Shown here: in pieces, positions 17,687-24,332 of the stretch | Layout of the letters: each line of letters opens with the position of its first letter | Position numbering within the stretch: position 1 is the first letter of the stretch | DNA from: JAXJYR01 sp964593515 | GTDB lineage: Bacteria; Bacillota_I; Bacilli_A; Erysipelotrichales; Erysipelotrichaceae | Assembly: GCA_964593515.1 (NCBI GenBank) | Contig: CAZQJH010000008.1 | Span: 1 to 26,985, forward strand | DNA: 26,985 nt | Reading direction: 5' to 3' | Made by a program: the position numbers and the translations under genes | The notes under the pieces: model-generated | The model's input: only the letters and a program-made list of their open reading frames with translations | What the model was told of the DNA's origin: nothing | Databases searched by the model: none

Positions 17687-17695
17687 TGTTATAAT
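17687..17695 (+). promoter_or_regulatory. extended -10 promoter of murI
   Basis: TGT-TATAAT (17687-17695) lies 32 nt upstream of the murI start. At 17-bp spacing the -35 position reads TTATTA (17667-17672), a weak match. The same TGTTATAAT string is found upstream of sbcD. Confidence 0.6.
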
Positions 17696-17727
17696 AATAA
17701 TACTATGTCAAGAAGGGGTGGATTTTT

Positions 17728-18492
17728 ATGCAACCAATTGGAGTATTTGATTCTGGTTTTGGGGGAATTTCCGTTTTAGGAACTTTACGTCAAGTATTGC
17801 CTAATGAACATTTTATCTTTTATGGAGATAGTGCATATGCTCCATATGGTGAAAAAAGCAAAGAAGCAATTAAAGAACGTTGTTTTGCTATTTGTGAACA
17901 TTTAATTGAAAGAAATGTTAAAGCGATTGTTATTGCTTGTAATACGGCTACTAGTGCCTGTGTAAAGGAATTAAGAGCTCATTATGATATTCCTATTATT
18001 GGTATGGAACCTGCCTTAAAACCAGCGGTTCATGGCTTAAATAACCAATGTGTTGTAGTAATGGCAACCCCTTTTACCCTTAAAGAAGAAAAGTTTGCTT
18101 TATTAATGAATCGTTATAGTGAAAATAATACGATTATTAAACTAGCTACACCTAAGTTAGTTAGAATTGTAGAAAATGATAAACTTAATGATCTTGCTTA
18201 TGTTAAAGAAGTATTAAATGATTATTTTAAAGATATCGATTTAAATAAAGTAGATGCCATTGTTTTAGGTTGTACCCATTTTGTTTTCTACAAAGATATT
18301 ATTAAACAAATTATTCCTAATCATATTAAAATATATGATGGTAATTTAGGTACAGCTTTACATCTAAAAGATACCTTAGCTCAACTTAATTTATTAGCAA
18401 ATAATCAAGGTGGTTATGAGCTAGAAAATTCAAAGAATGATGATGAAATGTTGAAGTTGAGTGAGAAATTGTTGAGTAAAGCAATGAAATAG
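17728..18492 (+). CDS. murI: Glutamate racemase
   Basis: Converts L-glutamate to D-glutamate for peptidoglycan. Family motifs are 'IGVFDSGFGG' (D8), 'FYGDSAYAPYG', 'IACNTATS' with the first catalytic cysteine, and 'VLGCTHF' with the second. The length of 254 residues is usual, and the start has a strong AAGGGGTGG site. The last ~15 codons switch from TTA to TTG leucine codons and include AAG and GAG, unlike the rest of the gene; this stretch carries the -35 of the next gene's promoter. Confidence 0.96.
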   Translation: MQPIGVFDSGFGGISVLGTLRQVLPNEHFIFYGDSAYAPYGEKSKEAIKERCFAICEHLIERNVKAIVIACNTATSACVKELRAHYDIPIIGMEPALKPAVHGLNNQCVVVMATPFTLKEEKFALLMNRYSENNTIIKLATPKLVRIVENDKLNDLAYVKEVLNDYFKDIDLNKVDAIVLGCTHFVFYKDIIKQIIPNHIKIYDGNLGTALHLKDTLAQLNLLANNQGGYELENSKNDDEMLKLSEKLLSKAMK

Positions 18493-18500
18493 TGTAGAAT
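18472..18500 (+). promoter_or_regulatory. promoter of the 18527-19162 gene, inside the murI 3' end
   Basis: -35 TTGAGT (18472-18477) and -10 TAGAAT (18495-18500) have 17-bp spacing. The -35 lies within the last codons of murI. The start codon follows 26 nt downstream, with GGAAGGTG as ribosome binding site. Confidence 0.6.
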
Positions 18501-18526
18501 AGTAAGGAAATGGAAGGTGTTTTATA

Positions 18527-19162
18527 ATGGATTTTAATTTATTTATTATCGTTTTTATTATTACTGCAATCATCTGTGGAGGAGGAGCTGTTATTTATAA
18601 AGCTTATACTTCTAATCGTTTAGTTAGTTATGTAACTACTAATGATCAAGAAAAATTCTTTAAGACAGTTGATAAGTTTTTAGTTAAATTTATGCTTGAA
18701 CCTTATAAACGTGAATATATGCGTTTATGTATGTTAATGCAAAAAGGTAATTATGATGAAATTGATGAACAATTACAAATGATGCTTAATATGCGTATTA
18801 AAGCTAATGATCGTTTAGATACAGCTATTAAAGCTTTCTACTTCTATGTAGATGCACGTAATAAAACAAAAGCTAATGAAGCTTTAAGACAAATTAGAAA
18901 ATATGCTGATGAAAATGTAGCTAGACAAGCACAAATTATCTATGATATTGAATTAGATAATAGTGTTAAATATATTAAAGACTGTGAAGTATTAGCTAAG
19001 AAAACATCAGGATATGATGGTGCTATTTATGATTACTATTTAGGTATTCAATATGATCGTATTGGTAATAAGAAAGATGCGAAAACACATTTTGAACGTG
19101 CTTTAAAAGAAATGAAAAATACACCATACGAAATTAAAATTAATAAATACTTGAATAAATAA
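18527..19162 (+). CDS. Unrecognised membrane-anchored helical (TPR-like) protein
   Basis: I do not recognise this protein as a named family. It is 211 residues. Residues ~4-26 form one strongly hydrophobic helix at the N-terminus ('FNLFIIVFIITAIICGGGAV'), followed by a lysine- and arginine-containing segment, so an N-in signal-anchor is possible, but the side on which the rest lies cannot be fixed from sequence alone. The rest is predicted all-helical. A segment near the C-terminus, 'YDYYLGIQYDRIGNKKDAK' and following residues, fits a TPR repeat (G-x-x-Y-x-x-x-G with a later A-x-x-H-F-x-x-A), suggesting a protein-binding scaffold. It is last in its transcription unit, between murI and a strong terminator. 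A cell-envelope role suggested by murI is only an inference. Confidence 0.75.
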   Translation: MDFNLFIIVFIITAIICGGGAVIYKAYTSNRLVSYVTTNDQEKFFKTVDKFLVKFMLEPYKREYMRLCMLMQKGNYDEIDEQLQMMLNMRIKANDRLDTAIKAFYFYVDARNKTKANEALRQIRKYADENVARQAQIIYDIELDNSVKYIKDCEVLAKKTSGYDGAIYDYYLGIQYDRIGNKKDAKTHFERALKEMKNTPYEIKINKYLNK

Positions 19163-19197
19163 AAGGAGAAAGGCCGATATAACGGTCTTTCTCCTTT
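19162..19197. terminator. Strong, probably bidirectional terminator between convergent genes
   Basis: A 15-bp stem (19162-19176 with 19183-19197, one G-U pair) surrounds an ATATAA loop. The stem has AAA/TTT at its base and is flanked by T-rich sequence in both directions. It lies exactly between the stop of the TPR-like gene (19162) and the stop of the convergent SIS gene (19204). Confidence 0.8.
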
Positions 19198-19203
19198 ATT
19201 TAT

Positions 19204-19935
19204 TTAAGCTTTAATTTTTTTAATAACATAGTCTTCAAATAATTGTTTATTATATGCATCACCAGCATCAACATTACTAGAGATAAAAACGGGAGCATCA
19301 TAACCATTAGCTTTAAGTTTTTCCACAAATTCACCAATGATACATTGAGCTAAGAAACAACCAGTAATGGTAGAAGAAGGACCCATCCAACAAGATTCAT
19401 CAATCTTAATTCCACTATCACCTAAAGGAGCTTCATTATCTAAGATAACATCAGCTAATTCAAATAAACGTAAACCACTAGGATGACGTGAAGTTACTTG
19501 TTTAGAATGCTTTAAGGAAGTAATAGCAATAATCTTAACCCCTTTAGCTTTAGCTCTAGTAAGATATTCAATGATTAAAGGATTTCTTCCTGAATTACTT
19601 GTAGCTATAATTACATCATTAGCTTCTAAATGATAGATAACATCTAAGACATCAGCATAGCTAGCACAACGCTCTAACGTAGTACTTTTAGTAGGGTGAG
19701 TAGCTAAAGACATCTCAATTTCATCAATAGGATATATTTTCGCAAAACCACCAGCACGAGCATATAAGTCTTGACCAATCATATGCGAATGACCACTACC
19801 AAAAGTATAAATCTTATGGTTGTTGATTTCACAATCATATAATAAATCACTAGCTAATTTAATATTAGCTTCATTTTCTTGGAAACATTTAGTAAGTTGT
19901 TCATTAATAAAATTATAATAATTTAGTGCAAACAT
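19204..19935 (-). CDS. SIS-domain protein, COG4821/UPF0309-like
   Basis: A predicted phosphosugar-binding protein. SIS domains bind phosphorylated sugars in isomerases and regulators. The glycine-serine phosphate-binding pieces are 'FGSGHSHMIG' (46-50) and 'ATSNSGRNP' (113-116). It lacks a DNA-binding helix-turn-helix, so it is not an RpiR-type regulator. The overall layout ('WMGPSS' segment, C-terminal 'NVDAGDAYNKQLFEDY') recalls the uncharacterised COG4821/UPF0309 group; the substrate is unknown, and it is not MurQ as far as I can judge. I place the start at ATG 19935 (243 residues), because the upstream GTG at 19944 lies inside the GAGGTGA ribosome binding site. It is 48 nt downstream of proA and probably shares its transcript. 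Confidence 0.85.
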   Translation of the reverse strand: MFALNYYNFINEQLTKCFQENEANIKLASDLLYDCEINNHKIYTFGSGHSHMIGQDLYARAGGFAKIYPIDEIEMSLATHPTKSTTLERCASYADVLDVIYHLEANDVIIATSNSGRNPLIIEYLTRAKAKGVKIIAITSLKHSKQVTSRHPSGLRLFELADVILDNEAPLGDSGIKIDESCWMGPSSTITGCFLAQCIIGEFVEKLKANGYDAPVFISSNVDAGDAYNKQLFEDYVIKKIKA

Positions 19936-19940
19936 GAAAA

Positions 19941-19947
19941 TCACCTC
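19941..19947 (-). promoter_or_regulatory. ribosome binding site fixing the SIS-protein start
   Basis: On the minus strand GAGGTGA stands 5 nt before the ATG at 19935-19933. The in-frame GTG at 19944-19942 is part of this site, so the ATG is the likely start. Confidence 0.75.
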
Positions 19948-19983
19948 ATCAATATTTTAGATTAAAAAGGTTGATAAGTAAAG

Positions 19984-21228
19984 TTATTTACGGATTTGTC
20001 CTTGACCTAAAATAATATATTTTTGACTAGTTAAAGCTTTTAAACCCATTGGTCCTCTAGCATGTAATTTTTGAGTTGAAATACCTATTTCAGCCCCTAA
20101 ACCAAATTCAAATCCATCAGAAAATCTAGTTGAAGCATTAGCATAAACACAAGCACTATCAACTTCTTTGATGAATTTCATAATATGATCATAATTAGTT
20201 GAAATAATTGTTTCACTATGATGGGTAGCATATTCATTAATATGCTTAATTGCTTCTTCTAAGGAACTAACACATTTAATAGATACTTCTAGGTCTAAAT
20301 ATTCTTTAGCATAATCTTCATTAGTAGCTAAGATGATATCATCATCTAAAGCTTTAATACGTGAATCACCATGAATGATAACTTGATGCTTTTTTAAGAT
20401 AGCAATGACTTCTTTAAGGAAGTCATTGCTTAAGTCTTGATGAAGTAAGATACTTTCGCAAGCATTACAAACACTAGTACGTTGGGTTTTCGCATTTTCA
20501 ATAATCTTTAAAGCATCATCTAAGTTAGCTTCATTATCAACATAAATATGACAATTACCACTACCAGTTTCAATAACGGGTAGCGTAGCATTTAAAATTG
20601 TATTTTTAATAAGTTTAGCACTACCACGAGGAATAATGACATCTAGATAATCATTTAGTTGCATAAACTTAGTAGCTGTTTCATGACTAGTATCTTCTAA
20701 TAAAGATATGATATAAGGATCATAATTAGCTTGTTTTAAAGCTTCTTGCATGCATTTAACTAAGATAATGTTAGTATTGATGATATCCTTAGAACCACGT
20801 AGAATAACCGCATTACCAGCTTTTAAACATAAGATAGCAGCATCAATACTAACATTAGGTCTAGCTTCATAAATCATACCAACTACTCCAATTGCACAAC
20901 GCATCTTACCAATGTGTAAACCACTTTTAGTTGTGGACATTTCACTTATTTCACCTATTGGATCATCTAAAGCAATAACTTGTTTAATACCTTCAATAAT
21001 TCCGGTTAAACGTTTATCATCTAATAACATACGATCTAATAATCCTTCATTCATATTATTAAGTTTACCATTGTGAAGATCAAGTTCATTAGCTTTAAAG
21101 ATTTCGGCTTTATTTAAAGATAATTGTTCCATAATCTTAGTTAAGATTAAGTTTTTATCATTAGTTGAAGCCTTATTAATTTGTCTAGATGCTTGTTTAA
21201 CTTTACTAGCTAATTCAATTAAGTTCAT
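19984..21228 (-). CDS. proA: Gamma-glutamyl phosphate reductase (glutamate-5-semialdehyde dehydrogenase)
   Basis: The second step of proline synthesis: NADPH-dependent reduction of glutamyl 5-phosphate to glutamate 5-semialdehyde. It is an aldehyde-dehydrogenase-fold protein with 'IYEARPNVSIDAA', 'LRGSKD', 'IIPRGSAKLI', the active-site segment 'TSVCNACESILLH' (C254 as the likely nucleophile) and the C-terminal 'FGLGAEIGISTQKLHARGPMGL'. The length of 414 residues is standard. The start has a GGAGGAATAAGC leader and lies 2 nt after the proB stop. A perfect 12-bp inverted repeat sits within the coding sequence at 20401-20430. Confidence 0.97.
   Translation of the reverse strand: MNLIELASKVKQASRQINKASTNDKNLILTKIMEQLSLNKAEIFKANELDLHNGKLNNMNEGLLDRMLLDDKRLTGIIEGIKQVIALDDPIGEISEMSTTKSGLHIGKMRCAIGVVGMIYEARPNVSIDAAILCLKAGNAVILRGSKDIINTNIILVKCMQEALKQANYDPYIISLLEDTSHETATKFMQLNDYLDVIIPRGSAKLIKNTILNATLPVIETGSGNCHIYVDNEANLDDALKIIENAKTQRTSVCNACESILLHQDLSNDFLKEVIAILKKHQVIIHGDSRIKALDDDIILATNEDYAKEYLDLEVSIKCVSSLEEAIKHINEYATHHSETIISTNYDHIMKFIKEVDSACVYANASTRFSDGFEFGLGAEIGISTQKLHARGPMGLKALTSQKYIILGQGQIRK
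20401..20430. repeat. perfect 12-bp inverted repeat inside proA
   Basis: Arms AGCAATGACTTC (20401-20412) and GAAGTCATTGCT (20419-20430) surround a 6-nt loop (TTTAAG). In the proA mRNA this would form a stable hairpin. It is not followed by a T-run in the direction of transcription, so it is not an obvious terminator. Confidence 0.5.
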
Positions 21229-21230
21229 GC

Positions 21231-22022
21231 TTATTCCTCCTTTAAATCAAATAAAGTACCAACATAATCATTATTTAAGATATCAAATAAAATATTAGGA
21301 TCTTTCCCATTTGCAATAACCATTGGAATATGATGTTGAGCACATATTTCAGCTGCATGTAATTTAGTAGCCATTCCACCAGTACCGACTTGACTACTAA
21401 CCCCTTTACCCATATTTAAAATCTTATCATCTAATTTATCTACATAAGTTATTAACTTAGCATCCTTATTAACATTAGGATTATCATCATATAAACCATC
21501 AATATCACTTAATAAGATTAATAAATCAGCATCAATAATTGAAGCACAAATAGCTGATAAAGTATCATTATCCCCATAAGCAATTTCATCAGTTGCGACA
21601 CTATCATTTTCATTAATGATTGGAATAACATCATAAGCTAATAAGGTTTCTAAAGTATTAGTTGCATTATAACGTAAAGTTTCATCACTCATAACGGTTT
21701 TAGTAATCAACAATTGAGCAATGGTTTGACCATATTGGGCAAAAAACTTATCATAAATAAACATTAATTCACTTTGACCAACACTAGCAGCTGCTTGTTT
21801 TTCCTTCATGGAAGTTGGACGATTTTTCATCTTTAATTTAGCTACTCCTGCACTTACGGCTCCAGAAGTAACTAAAATAACATCTTTACCACTATTTTTA
21901 ATATCACTTAAAACCATGGTTAAAGCATCGATCTTATGAAAGTTTAAGCCACCATTAGGATGGCTTAAACTAGAAGAACCAATCTTAACCACAATTCGTT
22001 TACCTTTACTTAAATCTAACAT
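21231..22022 (-). CDS. proB: Glutamate 5-kinase
   Basis: The first step of proline synthesis: ATP-dependent phosphorylation of glutamate to glutamyl 5-phosphate. It is an amino-acid-kinase fold with 'VVKIGSSSLSH' near the N-terminus, 'LVTSGAVSAG', 'PIINENDSVA', 'FGDNDTLSA'-like 'YGDNDTLSA', 'LLSDIDGLYD' and 'GTGGMATKL'. At 263 residues it has only the kinase domain and lacks the C-terminal PUA domain found in longer ProB proteins. The ATG is preceded by AAAGGAGA. Its promoter starts transcription too close to the gene for a T-box or other large leader, unlike proBA of B. subtilis. Confidence 0.96.
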   Translation of the reverse strand: MLDLSKGKRIVVKIGSSSLSHPNGGLNFHKIDALTMVLSDIKNSGKDVILVTSGAVSAGVAKLKMKNRPTSMKEKQAAASVGQSELMFIYDKFFAQYGQTIAQLLITKTVMSDETLRYNATNTLETLLAYDVIPIINENDSVATDEIAYGDNDTLSAICASIIDADLLILLSDIDGLYDDNPNVNKDAKLITYVDKLDDKILNMGKGVSSQVGTGGMATKLHAAEICAQHHIPMVIANGKDPNILFDILNNDYVGTLFDLKEE

Positions 22023-22046
22023 ATAATTCTCCTTTATATTTATCTA

Positions 22047-22075
22047 ATTATATGCTTATGAATGAAAACTTGCAA
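22047..22075 (-). promoter_or_regulatory. proBA promoter
   Basis: On the minus strand -35 TTGCAA (22075-22070) and -10 TATAAT (22052-22047) have 17-bp spacing. The -10 ends 24 nt upstream of the proB start, leaving a leader of roughly 15-20 nt. Confidence 0.75.
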
Positions 22076-22107
22076 TTGTTTTATGAAATAAAATGACAAG
22101 TAATGTA

Positions 22108-22142
22108 ATAATGTGAAAATATATCCCATATTTTCACATTAT
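22108..22142. repeat. perfect 15-bp palindrome between proB and htpG
   Basis: The arms 22108-22122 and 22128-22142 are exact reverse complements around the 5-nt spacer ATCCC; the core is AATGTGAAAATAT / ATATTTTCACATT. It lies about 32 bp upstream of the proB -35 and directly beside the first CIRCE of htpG. With divergent promoters on either side, it is better placed as an operator than as a terminator. I do not recognise the motif. Confidence 0.75.
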
Positions 22143-22146
22143 AAAT

Positions 22147-22173
22147 TTAGCACTTATCGGTTGACAGTGCTAA
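22147..22173. promoter_or_regulatory. CIRCE operator 1 (HrcA binding site)
   Basis: TTAGCACTT-N9-CAGTGCTAA (22147-22173) matches the CIRCE consensus TTAGCACTC-N9-GAGTGCTAA with one change at the inner end of each arm (T for C, C for G), and those changes abolish only the innermost pair. Its right arm overlaps the htpG -35 (22161-22166), so bound HrcA would block RNA polymerase. Confidence 0.92.
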
Positions 22174-22189
22174 ATAAAAGGAGTATACT
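22161..22189 (+). promoter_or_regulatory. htpG sigma-A promoter
   Basis: A consensus -35 TTGACA (22161-22166) and a -10 TATACT (22184-22189) have exact 17-bp spacing. It is the best -35 in the window. CIRCE 1 overlaps the -35, and CIRCE 2 begins one base after the -10. Confidence 0.9.
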
Positions 22190-22190
22190 T

Positions 22191-22217
22191 TTAGCAGACA
22201 CAAGCAAAGAGTGCTAA
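22191..22217. promoter_or_regulatory. CIRCE operator 2 (HrcA binding site), degenerate left arm
   Basis: TTAGCAGAC-N9-GAGTGCTAA (22191-22217) has a perfect right arm, the exact 9-nt spacer, and two mismatches in the left arm. It covers the expected transcription start and leader and runs into the htpG ribosome binding site (AAGGAGG, 22216-22222). It starts 44 bp downstream of CIRCE 1. Confidence 0.85.
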
Positions 22218-22230
22218 GGAGGAAATTAAA

Positions 22231-24174
22231 ATGGCTGAAAGAAAAGAATTTAAAGCAGAATCTAAACGTTTATTAGATTTGATGATTAACTCAATTTATA
22301 CTCATAAGGAAATCTTTTTAAGAGAATTAGTATCAAATGCATCAGATGCAATTGATAAATTATACTATAAAGCATTAAGTGAAAATTTAAGTGATGTGAA
22401 TAAAGAAGACTTAAAAATTCATCTTGCTTTAGATAAAGAAAACCGTACGATTACAATTAGTGATAATGGAATTGGGATGAGTGTTGAAGAATTAGAAGAA
22501 AACTTAGGAACAATTGCGAAAAGTGGTTCTTTAGCTTTTAAACAAGAATTAGAAGAAAATAGTGATGTTGATATTATTGGACAATTTGGAGTTGGATTCT
22601 ATTCAGCATTTATGGTTGCTTCAAGAGTTGAAGTTACTTCTAAAAAATATGGAAGTGATCAAGCTTACTTATGGAGTAGTGATGCTAGTGATGGTTATGA
22701 AATTAGTGAATGTGAAAAAGATGGTTATGGTACAACAATTGTCTTATATTTAAAAGATAATGATGAAGATGAAAACTATGATGACTATCTAACAACTTAT
22801 CATATTGAAAACTTAATTAAGAAATATTCTGATTATGTAAGATATCCAATTACGATGATGGTTGAAGAAACTAGACAAGTTAAAGATGATAGTGAAACGC
22901 TTTTAGATGAAGAAGGTAAAGAAATTGAAAAAGAACCTAAATATGAAACAGTTGTGGAAGAAAAAACTTTAAATTCAATGATTCCTTTATGGAAACGTAG
23001 TAAACAAGATATTACTAAAGAAGAATATAATGAATTCTATAAAGATAAATTTAATGATTATCGCGATCCACAACGTGTAATCCACTTTAATGTTGAGGGT
23101 AATGTTTCATTCACAAGTTTATTATATATTCCTTCAGCAGCTCCAATGGACTTCTATAGTCAAGATTACAAGAAAGGATTACAACTTTACTGTCGTGGAG
23201 TATTTATTATGGACCATGCCGAAGAATTATTACCTGAACACTTTAGATTTGTGAAAGGTTTAGTTGATTCACAAGATTTATCATTAAATATTTCACGTGA
23301 AATGTTACAACATGATCGTCAATTAAAAGTAATTGCTTCACGTATTGAAAAGAAAATTAAATCAGAATTATTATTAATGCTTAAAAATGAACGTGAAGAA
23401 TATGAAAAATTCTGGCATAACTTTGGAGTTCAAATTAAATTTGGGGTATATAACAACTATGGAGCTCATAAAGAATTATTACAAGACTTATTGTTATTTA
23501 ACTCATCACATGATGATAAATTAACTACATTAGAAGAATATGTTAACCGTATGGATGAAAGTCAAAAAGAAATTTATTTCGTAAGTGGTGAAACATTAGA
23601 TAAGATTGATCGTTTACCAATCGTTAAGAAGGTAAAAGAAAAAGGTTATGAAGTATTATATTTAGTTGATAATGTTGATGAATTTGTCTTACAAACATTA
23701 ATGAACTTTAAAGAAAAACCATTTAAAAACATTTCTCAAGGTGAATTAGACTTAGATAGTGAAGAAGAAAAAGAAGCTTTAGCTAAGAAAAGTGAAGATA
23801 ACAAAGAAATGTTAGAAAAAGTTAAAGAAGCATTAGATGGTAAAGTAAATGAAGTTAAATTAAGTACTAGATTAGTAGATGATCCAGTATGTTTAAGTGC
23901 AAGTGAAGGTATGTCATTTGAAATGGAAAAAGTCTTTGCGTCAATGCCTGAAGGTAATCCATATGGTATAAAAGCAGGACGTATCTTAGAAATTAATCCA
24001 AATCATCCAATCTTTGATGCTTTAGTTAAAGTATATAATGATGATAATGAAAACCTAGCTGATTTTGCACAATTATTATTAGATCAAGCATTATTAATCG
24101 AAGGATTTAATATTGAAGATCCAGTTTCTTTCTCAAGAAAAATCTGTGATTACATGGTAAAAGCTAGTAAATAA
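22231..24174 (+). CDS. htpG: Molecular chaperone HtpG (Hsp90)
   Basis: An ATP-dependent Hsp90 chaperone, acting as a homodimer in the cytosol. The N-terminal GHKL ATPase domain has 'LRELVSNASDAIDKL', 'ISDNGIGM', 'IAKSGS' and 'IGQFGVGFYSAFMV'. The middle domain has 'YIPSAAPMDF', 'LYCRGVFIMD' and the catalytic-arginine segment 'LNISREMLQ'; the C-terminal dimerisation domain ends near 'FSRKICDYMVKASK'. The length of 647 residues is complete. A short charged stretch (~205-235) follows the ATPase domain. The start has an AAGGAGG site. Two CIRCE operators at its promoter predict repression by HrcA and induction by heat. No hrcA, grpE, dnaK or groE gene is in the window, so the repressor must be encoded elsewhere. 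Confidence 0.98.
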   Translation: MAERKEFKAESKRLLDLMINSIYTHKEIFLRELVSNASDAIDKLYYKALSENLSDVNKEDLKIHLALDKENRTITISDNGIGMSVEELEENLGTIAKSGSLAFKQELEENSDVDIIGQFGVGFYSAFMVASRVEVTSKKYGSDQAYLWSSDASDGYEISECEKDGYGTTIVLYLKDNDEDENYDDYLTTYHIENLIKKYSDYVRYPITMMVEETRQVKDDSETLLDEEGKEIEKEPKYETVVEEKTLNSMIPLWKRSKQDITKEEYNEFYKDKFNDYRDPQRVIHFNVEGNVSFTSLLYIPSAAPMDFYSQDYKKGLQLYCRGVFIMDHAEELLPEHFRFVKGLVDSQDLSLNISREMLQHDRQLKVIASRIEKKIKSELLLMLKNEREEYEKFWHNFGVQIKFGVYNNYGAHKELLQDLLLFNSSHDDKLTTLEEYVNRMDESQKEIYFVSGETLDKIDRLPIVKKVKEKGYEVLYLVDNVDEFVLQTLMNFKEKPFKNISQGELDLDSEEEKEALAKKSEDNKEMLEKVKEALDGKVNEVKLSTRLVDDPVCLSASEGMSFEMEKVFASMPEGNPYGIKAGRILEINPNHPIFDALVKVYNDDNENLADFAQLLLDQALLIEGFNIEDPVSFSRKICDYMVKASK

Positions 24175-24180
24175 CTAACA

Positions 24181-24210
24181 AAAACACAATCGTCATGATT
24201 GTGTTTTTTA
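24181..24210 (+). terminator. Rho-independent terminator after htpG
   Basis: AAAACACAATC (24181-24191) and GATTGTGTTTT (24197-24207) form an 11-bp stem with a GTCAT loop, followed by further T's. Confidence 0.88.
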
Positions 24211-24254
24211 TTTTGTGTATGAATCATAGATAAAAGAACATATTTGATAAACAA

Positions 24255-24283
24255 TTGATTTTTGTCTTAAATAGTAATATAAT
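24255..24283 (+). promoter_or_regulatory. promoter of the NahK-like gene
   Basis: -35 TTGATT (24255-24260) and -10 TATAAT (24278-24283) have 17-bp spacing. The -10 overlaps the first of two direct repeats. The start codon is 49 nt downstream of the -10, with GAGGTTGA as ribosome binding site. Confidence 0.75.
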
Positions 24284-24305
24284 GTTGTTAATAGACTAAT
24301 GTTGT
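24280..24305. repeat. two 9-bp direct repeats at the NahK-like promoter
   Basis: TAATGTTGT occurs at 24280-24288 and 24297-24305, 17 bp apart. The copies overlap the -10 and cover the expected transcription start, a suitable place for a repressor. No regulator gene is adjacent. Confidence 0.4.
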
Positions 24306-24332
24306 ATTAATAAAGAATTGAGGTTGATTTAA

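Noticed and set aside
22023..22046. T-box leader or riboswitch upstream of proB
   Set aside because: The predicted promoter leaves a leader of only about 15-20 nt, far too short for a T-box, and no conserved T-box sequence is seen.
22562..22753. 63-codon open frame on the plus strand inside htpG
   Set aside because: An out-of-frame shadow of the Hsp90 ATPase domain with no translation signal.
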